A stretch of DNA of 64,000 nt from positions 186,001-250,000 of the forward strand of contig JAYKKI010000150.1 in NCBI GenBank assembly GCA_039881145.1, read 5' to 3'. This document shows positions 50,394 to 62,964 of the stretch, one piece after another. Position 1 is the first letter of the stretch. Every line of letters begins with the position of its first letter. The notes under the pieces were generated by a model. That model saw only the letters and a program-made list of their open reading frames with translations. It did no database searches and had not been told where the DNA came from. Made by a program: the position numbers and the translations under genes. Source of the DNA: Druceiella hillmani (Eukaryota > Arthropoda > Insecta > Lepidoptera > Hepialidae).

Positions 50394-53332
50394 CTAATTG
50401 GTTTTCACACTTGATGTTTTGATAATACGAATTTTAAAACACACACAATTCAGAATGCACGGTGTCCTCAACATGCAAGTGGTATACATTTCTTCCCGTA
50501 TAACACGTCCAACTTCACAAACTGACGAAAATCAGCAACTGCTGAGCGCTTCGCGCTGCTTGTTTGTTACTTCCAATTGTTACGTAACGCGTAAACATGT
50601 TTGTGACAGGTTGCGCTCGCAGCGGTTTTACCATTATTTTCAAACACTAATTGGTTTTCACATTTGATGTTTTGATAATACGAATTTTAAAACACACACA
50701 ATTCAGAATGCACTAATTGGTTTTCACACTTAACGTTATGAAAACACGAATTTTAAAATACACACAATACAGAACGCACGGTGTCCTCAACATGCACTTG
50801 TTATACTTTTTTTACGGAATAACATGTCCATATTCACAAACTGACGAATATCGACAACTGCCGCGCGCTTCGCACTGCTTGTTGGTGACTTCCAATTGCC
50901 ACGTGACGAGTAAACAACGAATGGAACAATATTGTTGAACACTTATTAGTTTTCACACTTAACGTTTAGAAAACACGAATTTTAAAACACACAATACAGA
51001 ACGCACGGTGTCCTCAACATGCACGTAATATACTTTTCTCACGGAATAACACGTCCATATTCACAAACTGACGAATATCGACAACTGCCGCGCGCTTCGC
51101 ACTGCTTGTTGGTGACTTCCAATTGCCACGTGACGAGTAAACAACGAATGGAACAATATATTTGAACACTTATTAGTTTTCACACTTAACGTTTGGAAAA
51201 CTCGATTTTTAAAACACACACAATACAGAACGCACGGTGTCCTCAACATGCACGTGGTACACTTTTCTTCCGGAATAACACGTCCGTCTTCACAAACTGA
51301 CGAATATCAACTGACTGCCGCTCGCTCGGCACAGCTCGTTGATTACCCCCAATTGTTACGTAACGCGTAAACATGTTTGTGACAGGTTGCGCTCGCAGCG
51401 GTTTTACCATTATTTTCATACACTAATTGGTTTTCACACATGATGTTTTGATAATACGAATTTTAAAACACACAATCCATAATGCACTAATTGGTTTTCA
51501 CACTTGATGTTTTGATAATACGAATTTTAAAACACACACAATTCAGAATGCACGGTGTCCTCAACATGCAAGTGGTATACATTTCTTCCGGTATAACACG
51601 TCCAACTTCACAAACTGACGAAAATCAGCAACTGCCGAGCGCTTCGCGCTGCTTGTTTGTTACTTCCAATTGTTACGTAACGCGTAAACATGTTTGTGAC
51701 AGGTTGCGCTCGCAGCGGTTTTACCATTATTTTCAAACACTAATTGGTTTTCACACTTATTGTTTTGATAATACGAATTCTAAACCACACAATTCATAAG
51801 GCACTAATTGGTTTTCATACTTGATGTTTTGATAATACGAATTTTAAAACAGACACAATTTAGAATGCACTAATTGGTTTTCACACTTAACGTTTGGGAA
51901 ACACACACAATACAGAACGCACGGTGTCCTCAACATGCACATGTTATACTTTTCTCACGGAATAACATGTCCATATTCACAAACTGACGAATATCGACAA
52001 CTGCCGCGCGCTTCGCACTGCTTGTTGGTGACTTCCAATTGCCACGTGACGAGTAATCAACGAATGGAACAATATATATGAACACTTATTAGTTTTCACA
52101 CTTAACGTTTCGAAAACTCGATTTTTAAAACACACACAATACAGAACGCACGGTGTCCTCAACATGCACGTGGTATACTTTTCTTCCGGAATAACACGTC
52201 CGTCTTCACAAACTGACGAATATCAACTGACTGCCGCTCGCTCAGCACAGCTCGTTGATTACCCCCAATTGTTACGTAACGCGTAAACATGTTTGTGATA
52301 GGTTGCGCTCGCAGCGGTTTTACCATTATTTTCAAACACTAATTGGTTTTCACACTTATTGTTTTGATAATACGAATTTTAAAACACACAATTCGTAATG
52401 CACTAATTGGTTTTCACACTTGATGTTTTGATAATACGAATTTTAAAACACACACAATTCAGAATGCACGGTGTCCTCAACATGCAAGTGGTATACATTT
52501 GTTCCGGAATAACACGTCCAACTTCACAAACTGACGAAAATCAGCAACTGCCGAGCGCTTCGCGCTGCTTGTTTGTTACTTCCAATTGTTACGTAACGCG
52601 TAAACATGTTTGTGACAGGTTGCGCTCGCAGCGGTTTTACCATTATTTTCAAACACTAATTGGTTTTCACACTTATTGTTTTGATAATACGAATTTTAAA
52701 ACACACAATTCATAATGCACTAATTGGTTTTCACACTTGATGTTTTGATAATACGAATTTTAAAACACACACAATTTAGAATGCACTAATTGGTTTTCAC
52801 ACTTAACGTTTGGGAAACACGAATTTTAAAACACACACAATACAGAACGCACGGTGTCCTCAATATGCACATGTTATACTTTTCTCACGGAATAACATGT
52901 CCATATTCACAAACTGACGAATATCGACAACTACCGCGCGCTTCGCACTGCTTGTTGGTGACTTCCAATTGCCACGTGACGAGTAATCAACGAATGGAAC
53001 AATATATTTGAACACTTATTAGTTTTCACACTTAACGTTTGGAAAACTCGATTTTTAAAACACACACAATACAGAACGCACGGTGTCCTCAACATGCACG
53101 TGGTATACTTTTCTTCCAGAATAACACGTCCGTCTTCACATACTGACGAATATCAACTGACTGCCGCTCGCTCGGCACAGCTCGTTGATTACCCCCAATT
53201 GTTACGTAACACGTAAACATGTTTGTGACAGGTTGCGCTCGCAGCGGTTTTACCATTATTTTCAAACACTAATTGGTTTTCACACTTATTGTTTTGATAA
53301 TACGAATTTTAAAACACACAATTCATAATGCA
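50394..53332 (+). repeat. 2953-bp super-repeat, copy 2 (2939 bp because of a 14-bp deletion)
   Basis: Order: A 50394-50646, S, B 50713-50941, B' 50942-51168, C 51169-51422, S (to 51486); A 51487-51739, S, S, B 51870-52084 (215 bp), C 52085-52338, S (to 52402); A 52403-52655, S, S, B 52786-53014, C 53015-53268, S (to 53332). It matches copy 1 until about 52.7 kb. The last B and C instead match 45803-46285 (offset 6983; TTCCAGAATAAC, GTAACACGTAAAC), so the registers switch there. Confidence 0.91.
51897..51908 (+). other. 14-bp deletion in a B leader between AAACAC direct repeats
   Basis: Normal B leaders read GGGAAACACGAATTTTAA followed by AACACACACAA. Here the sequence is GGGAAACACACACAATAC, losing 14 bp between two AAACAC hexamers. 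It is the only such deletion I saw in the window, and the copies at 48917 and 58533 lack it. The deletion is therefore younger than the 2953-bp and 6677-bp duplications. Confidence 0.9.
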
Positions 53333-54262
53333 CTAATTGGTTTTCACACTTGATGTTTTGATAATACGAATTTTAAAACACACACAATTCAGAATGCACA
53401 GTGTCCTCAACATGCAAGTGGTATACATTTGTTCCGGTATAACACGTCCAACTTCACAAACTGACGAAAATCAGCAACTGCCGAGCGCTTCGCGCTGCTT
53501 GTTTGTTACTTCCAATTGTTACGTAACGCGTAAACATGTTTGTGACAGGTTGCGCTCGCAGCGGTTTTACCATTATTTTGAAACACTAATTGGTTTTCAC
53601 ACTTATTGTTTTGATAATACGAATTTTAAAACACACAATTCATAATGCACTAATTGGTTTTCACACTTGATGTTTTGATAATACGAATTTTAAAACACAC
53701 AATTTAGAATGCACTAATTGGTTTTCACACCTAACGTTTGGGAAACACGAATTTAAAAACACACACAATACAGAACGCACGGTGTCCTCAACATGCACAT
53801 GTTATACTTTTCTCACGGAATAACATGTCCATATTCACAAACTGACGAATATCGACAACTGCCGCGCGCTTCGCACTGCTTGTTGGTGACTTCCAATTGC
53901 CACGTGACGAGTAATCAACGAATGGAACAATATATTTGAACACTTATTAGTTTTCACACTTAACGTTTGGAAAACTCGATTTTTAAAACACACACAATAC
54001 AGAACGCACGGTGTCCTCAACATGCACGTGGTATACTTTTCTTCCGGAATAACACGTCCGTCTTCACAAACTGACGAATATCAACTGACTGCCGCTCGCT
54101 CGGCACAGCTCGTTGATTACCCCCAATTGTTACGTAACGCGTAAACATGTTTGTGACAGGTTGCGCTCGCAGCGGTTGGACCATTATTTTCAAACACTAA
54201 TTGGTTTTCACACTTGATGTTTTGATAATACGAATTTTAAAACACACACAATTCAGAATGCA
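53333..54262 (+). repeat. 930-bp higher-order repeat, copy of 40806-41735
   Basis: Order: A 53333-53585, S, S 53650-53713 (64 bp), B 53714-53942, C 53943-54196, S 54197-54262. It carries GCACAGTGTCC, CACACCTAACG and GAATTTAAAAAC as at 40806 (offset 12527). A private change is TTATTTTGAAACAC at the end of A. Confidence 0.92.
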
Positions 54263-55355
54263 CTATTTGGTTTTCACACTTGAGGTTTTGATAATACGAA
54301 TTTTAAAACACACACAATTCAGAATGCACGGTGTCCTCAACATGCAAGTGGTATACATTTCTTCCCGTATAACACGTCCAACTTCACAAACTGACGAAAA
54401 TCAGCAACTGCCGAGCGCTTCGCGCTGCTTGTTTGTTACTTCCATTTGTTACGTAACGCGTAAACATGTTTGTGACAGGTTGCGCTCGCAGCGGTTTTAC
54501 CATTATTTTCAAACACTAATTGGTTTTCACATTTGACGTTTTGATAATACGAATTTTAAAACACACACAATTCAGAATGCACTAATTGGTTTTCACACTT
54601 AACGTTATGAAAACACGAATTTTAAAATACACACAATACAGAACGCACGGTGTCCTCAACATGCACTTGTTATACTTTTTTTACGGAATAACATGTCCAT
54701 ATTCACAAACTGACGAATATCGACAACTGCCGCGCGCTTCGCACTGCTTGTTGGTGACTTCCAATTGCCACGTGACGAGTAAACAACGAATGGAACAATA
54801 TTGTTGAACACTTATTAGTTTTCACACTTAACGTTTAGAAAACACGAATTTTAAAACACACAATACAGAACGCACGGTGTCCTCAACATGCACGTAATAT
54901 ACTTTTCTCACGGAATAACACGTCCATATTCACAAACTGACGAATATCGACAACTGCCGCGCGCTTCGCACTGCTTGTTGGTGACTTCCAATTGCCACGT
55001 GACGAGTAAACAACGAATGGAACAATATATTTGAACACTTATTAGTTTTCACACTTAACGTTTGGAAAACTCGATTTTTAAAACACACACAATACAGAAC
55101 GCACGGTGTCCTCAACATGCACGTGGTACACTTTTCTTCCGGAATAACACGTCCGTCTTCACAAACTGACGAATATCAACTGACTGCCGCTCGCTCGACA
55201 CAGCTCGTTGATTACCCCCAATTGTTACGTAACGCGTAAACATGTTTGTGACAGGTTGCGCTCGCAGCGGTTTTACCATTATTTTCATACACTAATTGGT
55301 TTTCACACATGATGTTTTGATAATACGAATTTTAAAACACACAATCCATAATGCA
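54263..55355 (+). repeat. 1093-bp unit A-S-B-B'-C-S
   Basis: Order: A 54263-54515, S 54516-54581, B 54582-54810, B' 54811-55037, C 55038-55291, S 55292-55355. It is homologous to 50394-51486 from the S onward (offset 3869), while its A matches 41736 (CTATTTGG, TTCCCGTATAAC). So it joins two registers. Private change: GCTCGACACAGC in C. Confidence 0.91.
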
Positions 55356-56287
55356 CTAATTGGTTTTCACACTTGATGTTTTGATAATACGAATTTTAAA
55401 ACACACACAATTCAGAATGCACGGTGTCCTCAACATGCAAGTGGTATACATTTCTTCCGGTATAACACGTCCAACTTCACAAACTGACGAAAATCAGCAA
55501 CTGCCGAGCGCTTCGCGCTGCTTGTTTGTTACTTCCAATTGTTACGTAACGCGTAAACATGTTTGTGACAGGTTGCGCTCGCAGCGGTTTTACCATTATT
55601 TTCAAACACTAATTGGTTTTCACACTTATTGTTTTGATAATACGAATTTTAAACCACACAATTCATAAGGCACTAATTGGTTTTCATACTTGATGTTTTG
55701 ATAATACGAATTTTAAAACAGACACAATTTAGAATGCACTAATTGGTTTTCACACTTAACGTTTGGGAAACACGAATTTTTAAACACACACAATACAGAA
55801 CGCACGGTGTCCTCAACATGCACATGGTATACTTTTCTTACGGAATAACATGTCCATATTCACAAACTGACGAATATCGACAACTGCCGCGCGCTTCGCA
55901 CTGCTTGTTGGTGACTTTCAATTGCCACGTGACGAGTAAACAACGAATGGAACAATATATTTGAACACTTATTAGTTTTCACACTTAACGTTTGGAAAAC
56001 TCGATTTTTAAAACACACACAATACAGAACGCACGGTGTCCTCAACATGCACGTAGTACACTTTTCTTCCTGAATAACACGTCCGTCTTCACAAACTGAC
56101 GAATATCAAATGACTGCCGCTCGCTCGGCACAGCTCGTTGATTACCCCCAATTGTTACGTAACGCGTAAACATGTTTGTGACAGGTTGCGCTCGCAGCGG
56201 TTGGACCATTATTTTCAAACACTAATTGGTTTTCACACTTGATGTTTTGATAATACGAATTTTAAAACACACACAATTCAGAATGCA
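55356..56287 (+). repeat. 932-bp higher-order repeat with HMVYFSYG-type B
   Basis: Order: A 55356-55608, S, S, B 55739-55967, C 55968-56221, S 56222-56287. The B body (CATGGTATAC, TTCTTACGG, GACTTTCAATTG) and the C (GTAGTACACTTTTCTTCCTG) match 49847-50329 at offset 5892. The C ends GGTTGGACC, unlike GGTTTTACC at 50.28 kb. The B leader has GAATTTTTAAACAC. Confidence 0.91.
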
Positions 56288-58149
56288 CTAATTGGTTTTC
56301 ACACTTGAGGTTTTGATAATACGAATTTTAAAACACACACAATTCAGAATGCACGGTGTCCTCAACATGCAAGTGGTATACATTTCTTCTTGTATAACAC
56401 GTCCAACTTCACAAACTGACGAAAATCAGCAACTGCCGAGCGCTTCGCGCTGCTTGTTTGTTACTTCCAATTGTTACGTAACGCGTAAACATGTTTGTGA
56501 CAGATTGCGCTCGCAGCGGTTTTACCATTATTTTCAAACACTAATTGGTTTTCACACTTATTGTTTTGATAATACGAATTTTAAAACACACAATTCATAA
56601 TGCACTAATTGGTTTTCACACTTGATGTTTTGATAATACGAATTTTAAAACACACACAATTTAGAATGCACTAATTGGTTTTCACACTTAACGTTTGGGA
56701 AACACGAATTTTAAAACACACACAATACAGAACGCACGGTGTCCTCAACATGCACATGTTATACTTTTCTCACGGAATAACATGTCCATATTCACAAACT
56801 GACGAATATCGACAACTGCCGCGCGCTTCGCACTGCTTGTTGGTGACTTCCAATTGCCACGTGACGAGTAAACAACGAATGGAACAATATATTTGAACAC
56901 TTATTAGTTTTCACACTTAACGTTTTTAAATCTCGATTTTTAAAATACACACAATACAGAACGCACGGTGTCCTCAACATGCACGTGGTATACTTTTCTT
57001 CCGGAATAACACGTCCGTCTTCACAAACTGACGAATATCAACTGACTGCCGCTCGCTCGGCACAGCTCGTTGATTACCCCCAATTGTTACGTAACGCGTA
57101 AACATGTTTGTGACAGGTTGCGCTCGCAGCGGTTGGACCATTATTTTCAAACACTAATTGGTTTTCACACTTGATGTTTTGATAATACGAATTTTAAAAC
57201 ACACACAATTCAGAATGCACTAATTGGTTTTCACACTTGAGGTTTTGATAATACGAATTTTAAAACACACACAATTCAGAATGCACGGTGTCCTCAACAT
57301 GCAAGTGGTATACATTTCTTCCGGTATAGCACGTCCAACTTCACAAACTGACGGAAATCAGCAACTGCCGAGCGCTTCGCGCTGCTTGTTTGTTACTTCC
57401 AATTGTTACGTAACGCGTAATCATGTTTGTGACAGGTTGCGATCGCAGCGGTTTTACCATTATTTTCAAACACTAATTGGTTTTCACACTTATTGTTTTG
57501 AGAATACGAATTTTAAAACACACAATTCATAATGCACTAATTGGTTTTCACACTTGATGTTTTGATAATACGAATTTTAAAACACACACAATTTAGAATG
57601 CACTAATTGGTTTTCACACTTAACGATTGGGAAACACGAATTTTAAAACACACACAATACAGAACGCACGGTGTCCTCAACATGCACATGTTATACTTTT
57701 CTCACGGAATAACATGTCCATATTCACAAACTGACGAATATCGACAACTGCCGCGCGCTTCGCACTGCTTGTTGGTGACTTCCAATTGCCACGTGACGAG
57801 TAATCAACGAATGGAACAATATATTTGAACACTTATTAGTTTTCACTATTAACGTTTGGAAAACTCGATTTTTAAAACACACACAATACAGAACGCACGG
57901 TGTCCTCAACATGCACGTGGTATACTTTTCTTCCGGAATAACACGTCCGTCTTCACAAACTGACGAATATCAACTGACTGCCGCTCGCTCGGCACAGCTC
58001 GTTGATTACCCCCAATTGTTACGTAACGCGTAAACATGTTTGTGACAGGTTGCGCTCGCAGCGGTTGGAACATTATTTTCAAACACTAATTGGTTTTCAC
58101 ACTTGATGTTTTGATAATACGATTTTTAAAACACACAATTCAGAATGCA
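56288..58149 (+). repeat. Two higher-order repeats of the 12-20 kb sub-family (932 + 930 bp)
   Basis: The first, 56288-57219, has TTCTTGTATAAC in A and GTTTTTAAATCTCG in the C leader. The second, 57220-58149, has GTATAGCACG, CTGACGGAAATC, GTAATCATG and GCGATCGCAGC in A and TTTCACTATTAACG in the C leader; its final S is 64 bp with TACGATTTTTAAAAC. These variants belong to the sub-family seen at 12.4-20.6 kb, about 37 kb upstream, and are absent from the blocks directly on either side. Confidence 0.92.
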
Positions 58150-59079
58150 CTAATTGGTTTTCACACTTGAGGTTTTGATAATACGAATTTTAAAACACAC
58201 ACAATTCAGAATGCACGGTGTCCTCAACATGCAAGTGGTATACATTTCTTCCGGTATAACACGTCCAACTTCACAAACTGACGAAAATCAGCAACTGCCG
58301 AGCGCTTCGCGCTGCTTGTTTGTTACTTCCAATTGTTACGTAACGCGTAAACATGTTTGTGACAGGTTGCGCTCGCAGCGGTTTTACCATTATTTTCAAA
58401 CACTAATTGGTTTTCACACTTATTGTTTTGATAATACGAATTTTAAACCACACAATTCATAATGCACTAATTGGTTTTCATACTTGATGTTTTGATAATA
58501 CGAATTTTAAAACAGACACAATTTAGAATGCACTAATTGGTTTTCACACTTAACGTTTGGGAAACACGAATTTTAAAACACACACAATACAGAACGCATG
58601 ATGTCCTCAACATGCACATGTTATACTTTTCTCACGGAATAACATGTCCATATTCACAAACTGACGAATATCGACAACTGCCGCGCGCTTCGCACTGCTT
58701 GTTGGTGACTTCCAATTGCCACGTGACGAGTAATCAACGAATGGAACAATGTATATGAACACTTATTAGTTTTCACACTTAACGTTTCGAAAACTCGATT
58801 TTTAAAACACACACAATACAGAACGCACGGTGTCCTCAACATGCACGTGGTATACTTTTCTTCCGGAATAACACGTCCGTCTTCACAAACTGACGAATAT
58901 CAACTGACTGCCGCTCGCTCAGCACAGCTCGTTGATTACCCCCAATTGTTACGTAACGCGTAAACATGTTTGTGACAGGTTGCGCTCGCAGCGGTTTTAC
59001 CATTATTTTCAAACACTAATTGGTTTTCACACTTATTGTTTTGATAATACGAATTTTAAAACACACAATTCGTAATGCA
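58150..59079 (+). repeat. 930-bp higher-order repeat
   Basis: Order: A 58150-58402, S 58403-58466, S 58467-58532, B 58533-58761, C 58762-59015, S 59016-59079. From about 58.44 kb it matches 51.78-52.40 kb (offset 6663 before and 6677 after the 14-bp deletion), with AAACCACACAA and AAACAGACACAA. The A leader is GAGGTTTTG while the copy at 51487 has GATGTTTTG. The B has CATGATGTCC and ends CAATGTATATGAACA. Confidence 0.91.
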
Positions 59080-62000
59080 CTAATTGGTTTTCACACTTGA
59101 TGTTTTGATAATACGAATTTTAAAACACACACAATTCAGAATGCACGGTGTCCTCAACATGCAAGTGGTATACATTTGTTCCGGTATAACACGTCCAACT
59201 TCACAAACTGACGAAAATCAGCAACTGCCGAGCGCTTCGCGCTGCTTGTTTGTTACTTCCAATTGTTACGTAACGCGTAAACATGTTTGTGACAGGTTGC
59301 GCTCGCAGCGGTTTTACCATTATTTTCAAACACTAATTGGTTTTCACACTTATTGTTTTGATAATACGAATTTTAAAACACACAATTCATAATGCACTAA
59401 TTGGTTTTCACACTTGATGTTTTGATAATACGAATTTTAAAACACACACAATTTAGAATGCACTAATTGGTTTTCACACTTAACGTTTGGGAAACACGAA
59501 TTTTAAAACACACACAATACAGAACGCACGGTGTCCTCAACATGCACATGTTATACTTTTCTCACGGAATAACATGTCCATATTCACAAACTGACGAATA
59601 TCGACAACTTCCGCGCGCTTCGCACTGCTTGTTGGTGACTTCCAATTGCCACGTGACGAGTAATCAACGAATGGAACAATATATTTGAACACTTATTAGT
59701 TTTCACACTTAACGTTTGGAAAACTCGATTTTTAAAACACACACAATACAGAACGCACGGTGTCCTCAACATGCACGTGGTATACTTTTCTTCCAGAATA
59801 ACACGTCCGTCTTCACATACTGACGAATATCAACTGACTGCCGCTCGCTCGGCACAGCTCGTTGATTACCCCCAATTGTTACGTAACACGTAAACATGTT
59901 TGTGACAGGTTGCGCTCGCAGCGGTTTTACCATTATTTTCAAACACTAATTGGTTTTCACACTTATTGTTTTGATAATACGAATTTTAAAACACACAATT
60001 CATAATGCACTAATTGGTTTTCACACTTGATGTTTTGATAATACGAATTTTAAAACACACACAATTCAGAATGCACAGTGTCCTCAACATGCAAGTGGTA
60101 TACATTTGTTCCGGTATAACACGTCCAACTTCACAAACTGACGAAAATCAGCAACTGCCTAGCGCTTCGCGCTGCTTGTTTGTTACTTCCAATTGTTACG
60201 TAACGCGTAAACATGTTTGTGACAGGTTGCGCTCGCAGCGGTTTTACCATTATTTTCAAACACTAATTGGTTTTCACACTTATTGTTTTGATAATACGAA
60301 TTTTAAAACACACAATTCATAATGCACTAATTGGTTTTCACACTTGATGTTTTGATAATACGAATTTTAAAACACACAATTTAGAATGCACTAATTGGTT
60401 TTCACACTTAACGTTTGGGAAACACGAATTTAAAAACACACACAATACAGAACGCACGGTGTCCTCAACATGCACATGTTATACTTTTCTCACGGAATAA
60501 CATGTCCATATTCACAAACTGACGAATATCGACAACTGCCGCGCGCTTCGCACTGCTTGTTGGTGACTTCCAATTGCCACGTGACGAGTAATCAACGAAT
60601 GGAACAATATATTTGAACACTTATTAGTTTTCACACTTAACGTTTGGAAAACTCGATTTTTAAAACACACACAATACAGAACGCACGGTGTCCTCAACAT
60701 GCACGTGGTATACTTTTCTTCCGGAATAACACGTCCGTCTTCACAAACTGACGCATATCAACTGACTGCCGCTCGCTCGGCACAGCTCGTTGATTACCCC
60801 CAATTGTTACGTAACGCGTAAACATGTTTGTGACAGGTTGCGCTCGCAGCGGTTGGACCATTATTTTCAAACACTAATTGGTTTTCACACTTGATGTTTT
60901 GATAATACGAATTTTAAAACCCACACAATTCAGAATGCACTATTTGGTTTTCACACTTGAGGTTTTGATAATACGAATTTTAAAACACACACAATTCAGA
61001 ATGCACGGTGTCCTCAACATGCAAGTGGTATACATTTCTTCCCGTATAACACGTCCAACTTCACAAACTGACGAAAATCAGCAACTGCCGAGCGCTTCGC
61101 GCTGCTTGTTTGTTACTTCCAATTGTTACGTAACGCGTAAACATGTTTGTGACAGGTTGCGCTCGCAGCGGTTTTACCATTATTTTCAAACACTAATTGG
61201 TTTTCACATTTGATGTTTTGATAATACGAATTTTAAAACACACACAATTCAGAATGCACTAATTGGTTTTCACACTTAACGTTATGAAAACACGAATTTT
61301 AAAATACACACAATACAGAACGCACGGTGTCCTCAACATGCACTTGTTATACTTTTTTCACGGAATAACATGTCCATATTCACAAACTGACGAATATCGA
61401 CAACTGCCGCGCGCTTCGCACTGCTTGTTGGTGACTTCCAATTGCCACGTGACGAGTAAACAACGAATGGAACAATATTGTTGAACACTTATTAGTTTTC
61501 ACACTTAACGTTTAGAAAACACGAATTTTAAAACACACAATACAGAACGCACGGTGTCCTCAACATGCACGTAATATACTTTTCTCACGGAATAACACGT
61601 CCATATTCACAAACTGACGAATATCGACAACTGCCGCGCGCTTCGCACTGCTTGTTGGTGACTTCCAATTGCCACGTGACGAGTAAACAACGAATGGAAC
61701 AATATATTTGAACACTTATTAGTTTTCACACTTAACGTTTGGAAAACTCGATTTTTAAAACACACACAATACAGAACGCACGGTGTCCTCAACATGCACG
61801 TGGTACACTTATCTTCCGGAATAACACGTCCGTCTTCACAAACTGACGAATATCAACTGACTGCCGCTCGCTCGGCACAGCTCGTTGATTACCCCCAATT
61901 GTTACGTAACGCGTAAACATGTTTGTGACAGGTTGCGCTCGCAGCGGTTTTACCATTATTTTCATACACTAATTGGTTTTCACACATGATGTTTTGATAA

Positions 62001-62964
62001 TACGAATTTTAAAACACACAATCCATAATGCACTAATTGGTTTTCACACTTGATGTTTTGATAATACGAATTTTAAAACACACACAATTCAGAATGCACG
62101 GTGTCCTCAACATGCAAGTGGTATACATTTCTTCCGGTATAACACGTCCAACTTCACAAACTGACGAAAATCAGCAACTGCCGAGCGCTTCGCGCTGCTT
62201 GTTTGTTACTTCCAATTGTTACGTAACGCGTAAACATGTTTGTGACAGGTTGCGCTCGCAGCGGTTTTACCATTATTTTCAAACACTAATTGGTTTTCAC
62301 ACTTATTGTTTTGATAATACGAATTTTAAACCACACAATTCATAAGGCACTAATTGGTTTTCATACTTGATGTTTTGATAATACGAATTTTAAAACAGAC
62401 ATAATTTAGAATGCACTAATTGGTTTTCACACTTAACGTTTGGGAAACACGAATTTTAAAACACACACAATACAGAACGCACGGTGTCCTCAACATGCAC
62501 ATGGTATACTTTTCTTACGGAATAACATGTCCATATTCACAAACTGACGAATATCGACAACTGCCGCGCGCTTCGCACTGCTTGTTGGTGACTTTCAATT
62601 GCCACGTGACGAGTAAACAACGAATGGAACAATATATTTGAACACTTATTAGTTTTCACACTTAACGTTTGGAAAACTCGATTTTTAAAACACACACAAT
62701 ACAGAACGCACGGTGTCCTCAACATGCACGTAGTATAATTTTCTTCCTGAATAACACGTCCGTCTTCACAAACTGACGAATATCAAATGACTGCCGCTCG
62801 CTCGGCACAGCTCGTTGATTACCCCCAATTGTTACGTAACGCGTAAACATGTTTGTGACAGGTTGCGCTCGCAGCGGTTGGACCATTATTTTCAAACACT
62901 AATTGGTTTTCACACTTGATGTTTTGATAATACGAATTTTAAAACACACACAATTCAGAATGCA
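59080..62964 (+). repeat. 6677-bp super-repeat, second copy
   Basis: Order: HOR 59080-60009, HOR 60010-60939, A-S-B-B'-C-S 60940-62032, HOR 62033-62964. It matches 52403-56287 at offset 6677. Shared markers: TTCCAGAATAAC, GCACAGTGTCC, CTATTTGG, TACTTTTCTTACGG and TTCCTGAATAAC. Differences include CAACTTCCGCG near 59608, CACACTTAACG near 60405 where the earlier copy has CACACCTAACG, and TTTTTTCACGG in the 61259 B where the earlier copy has TTTTTTTACGG. Confidence 0.92.
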
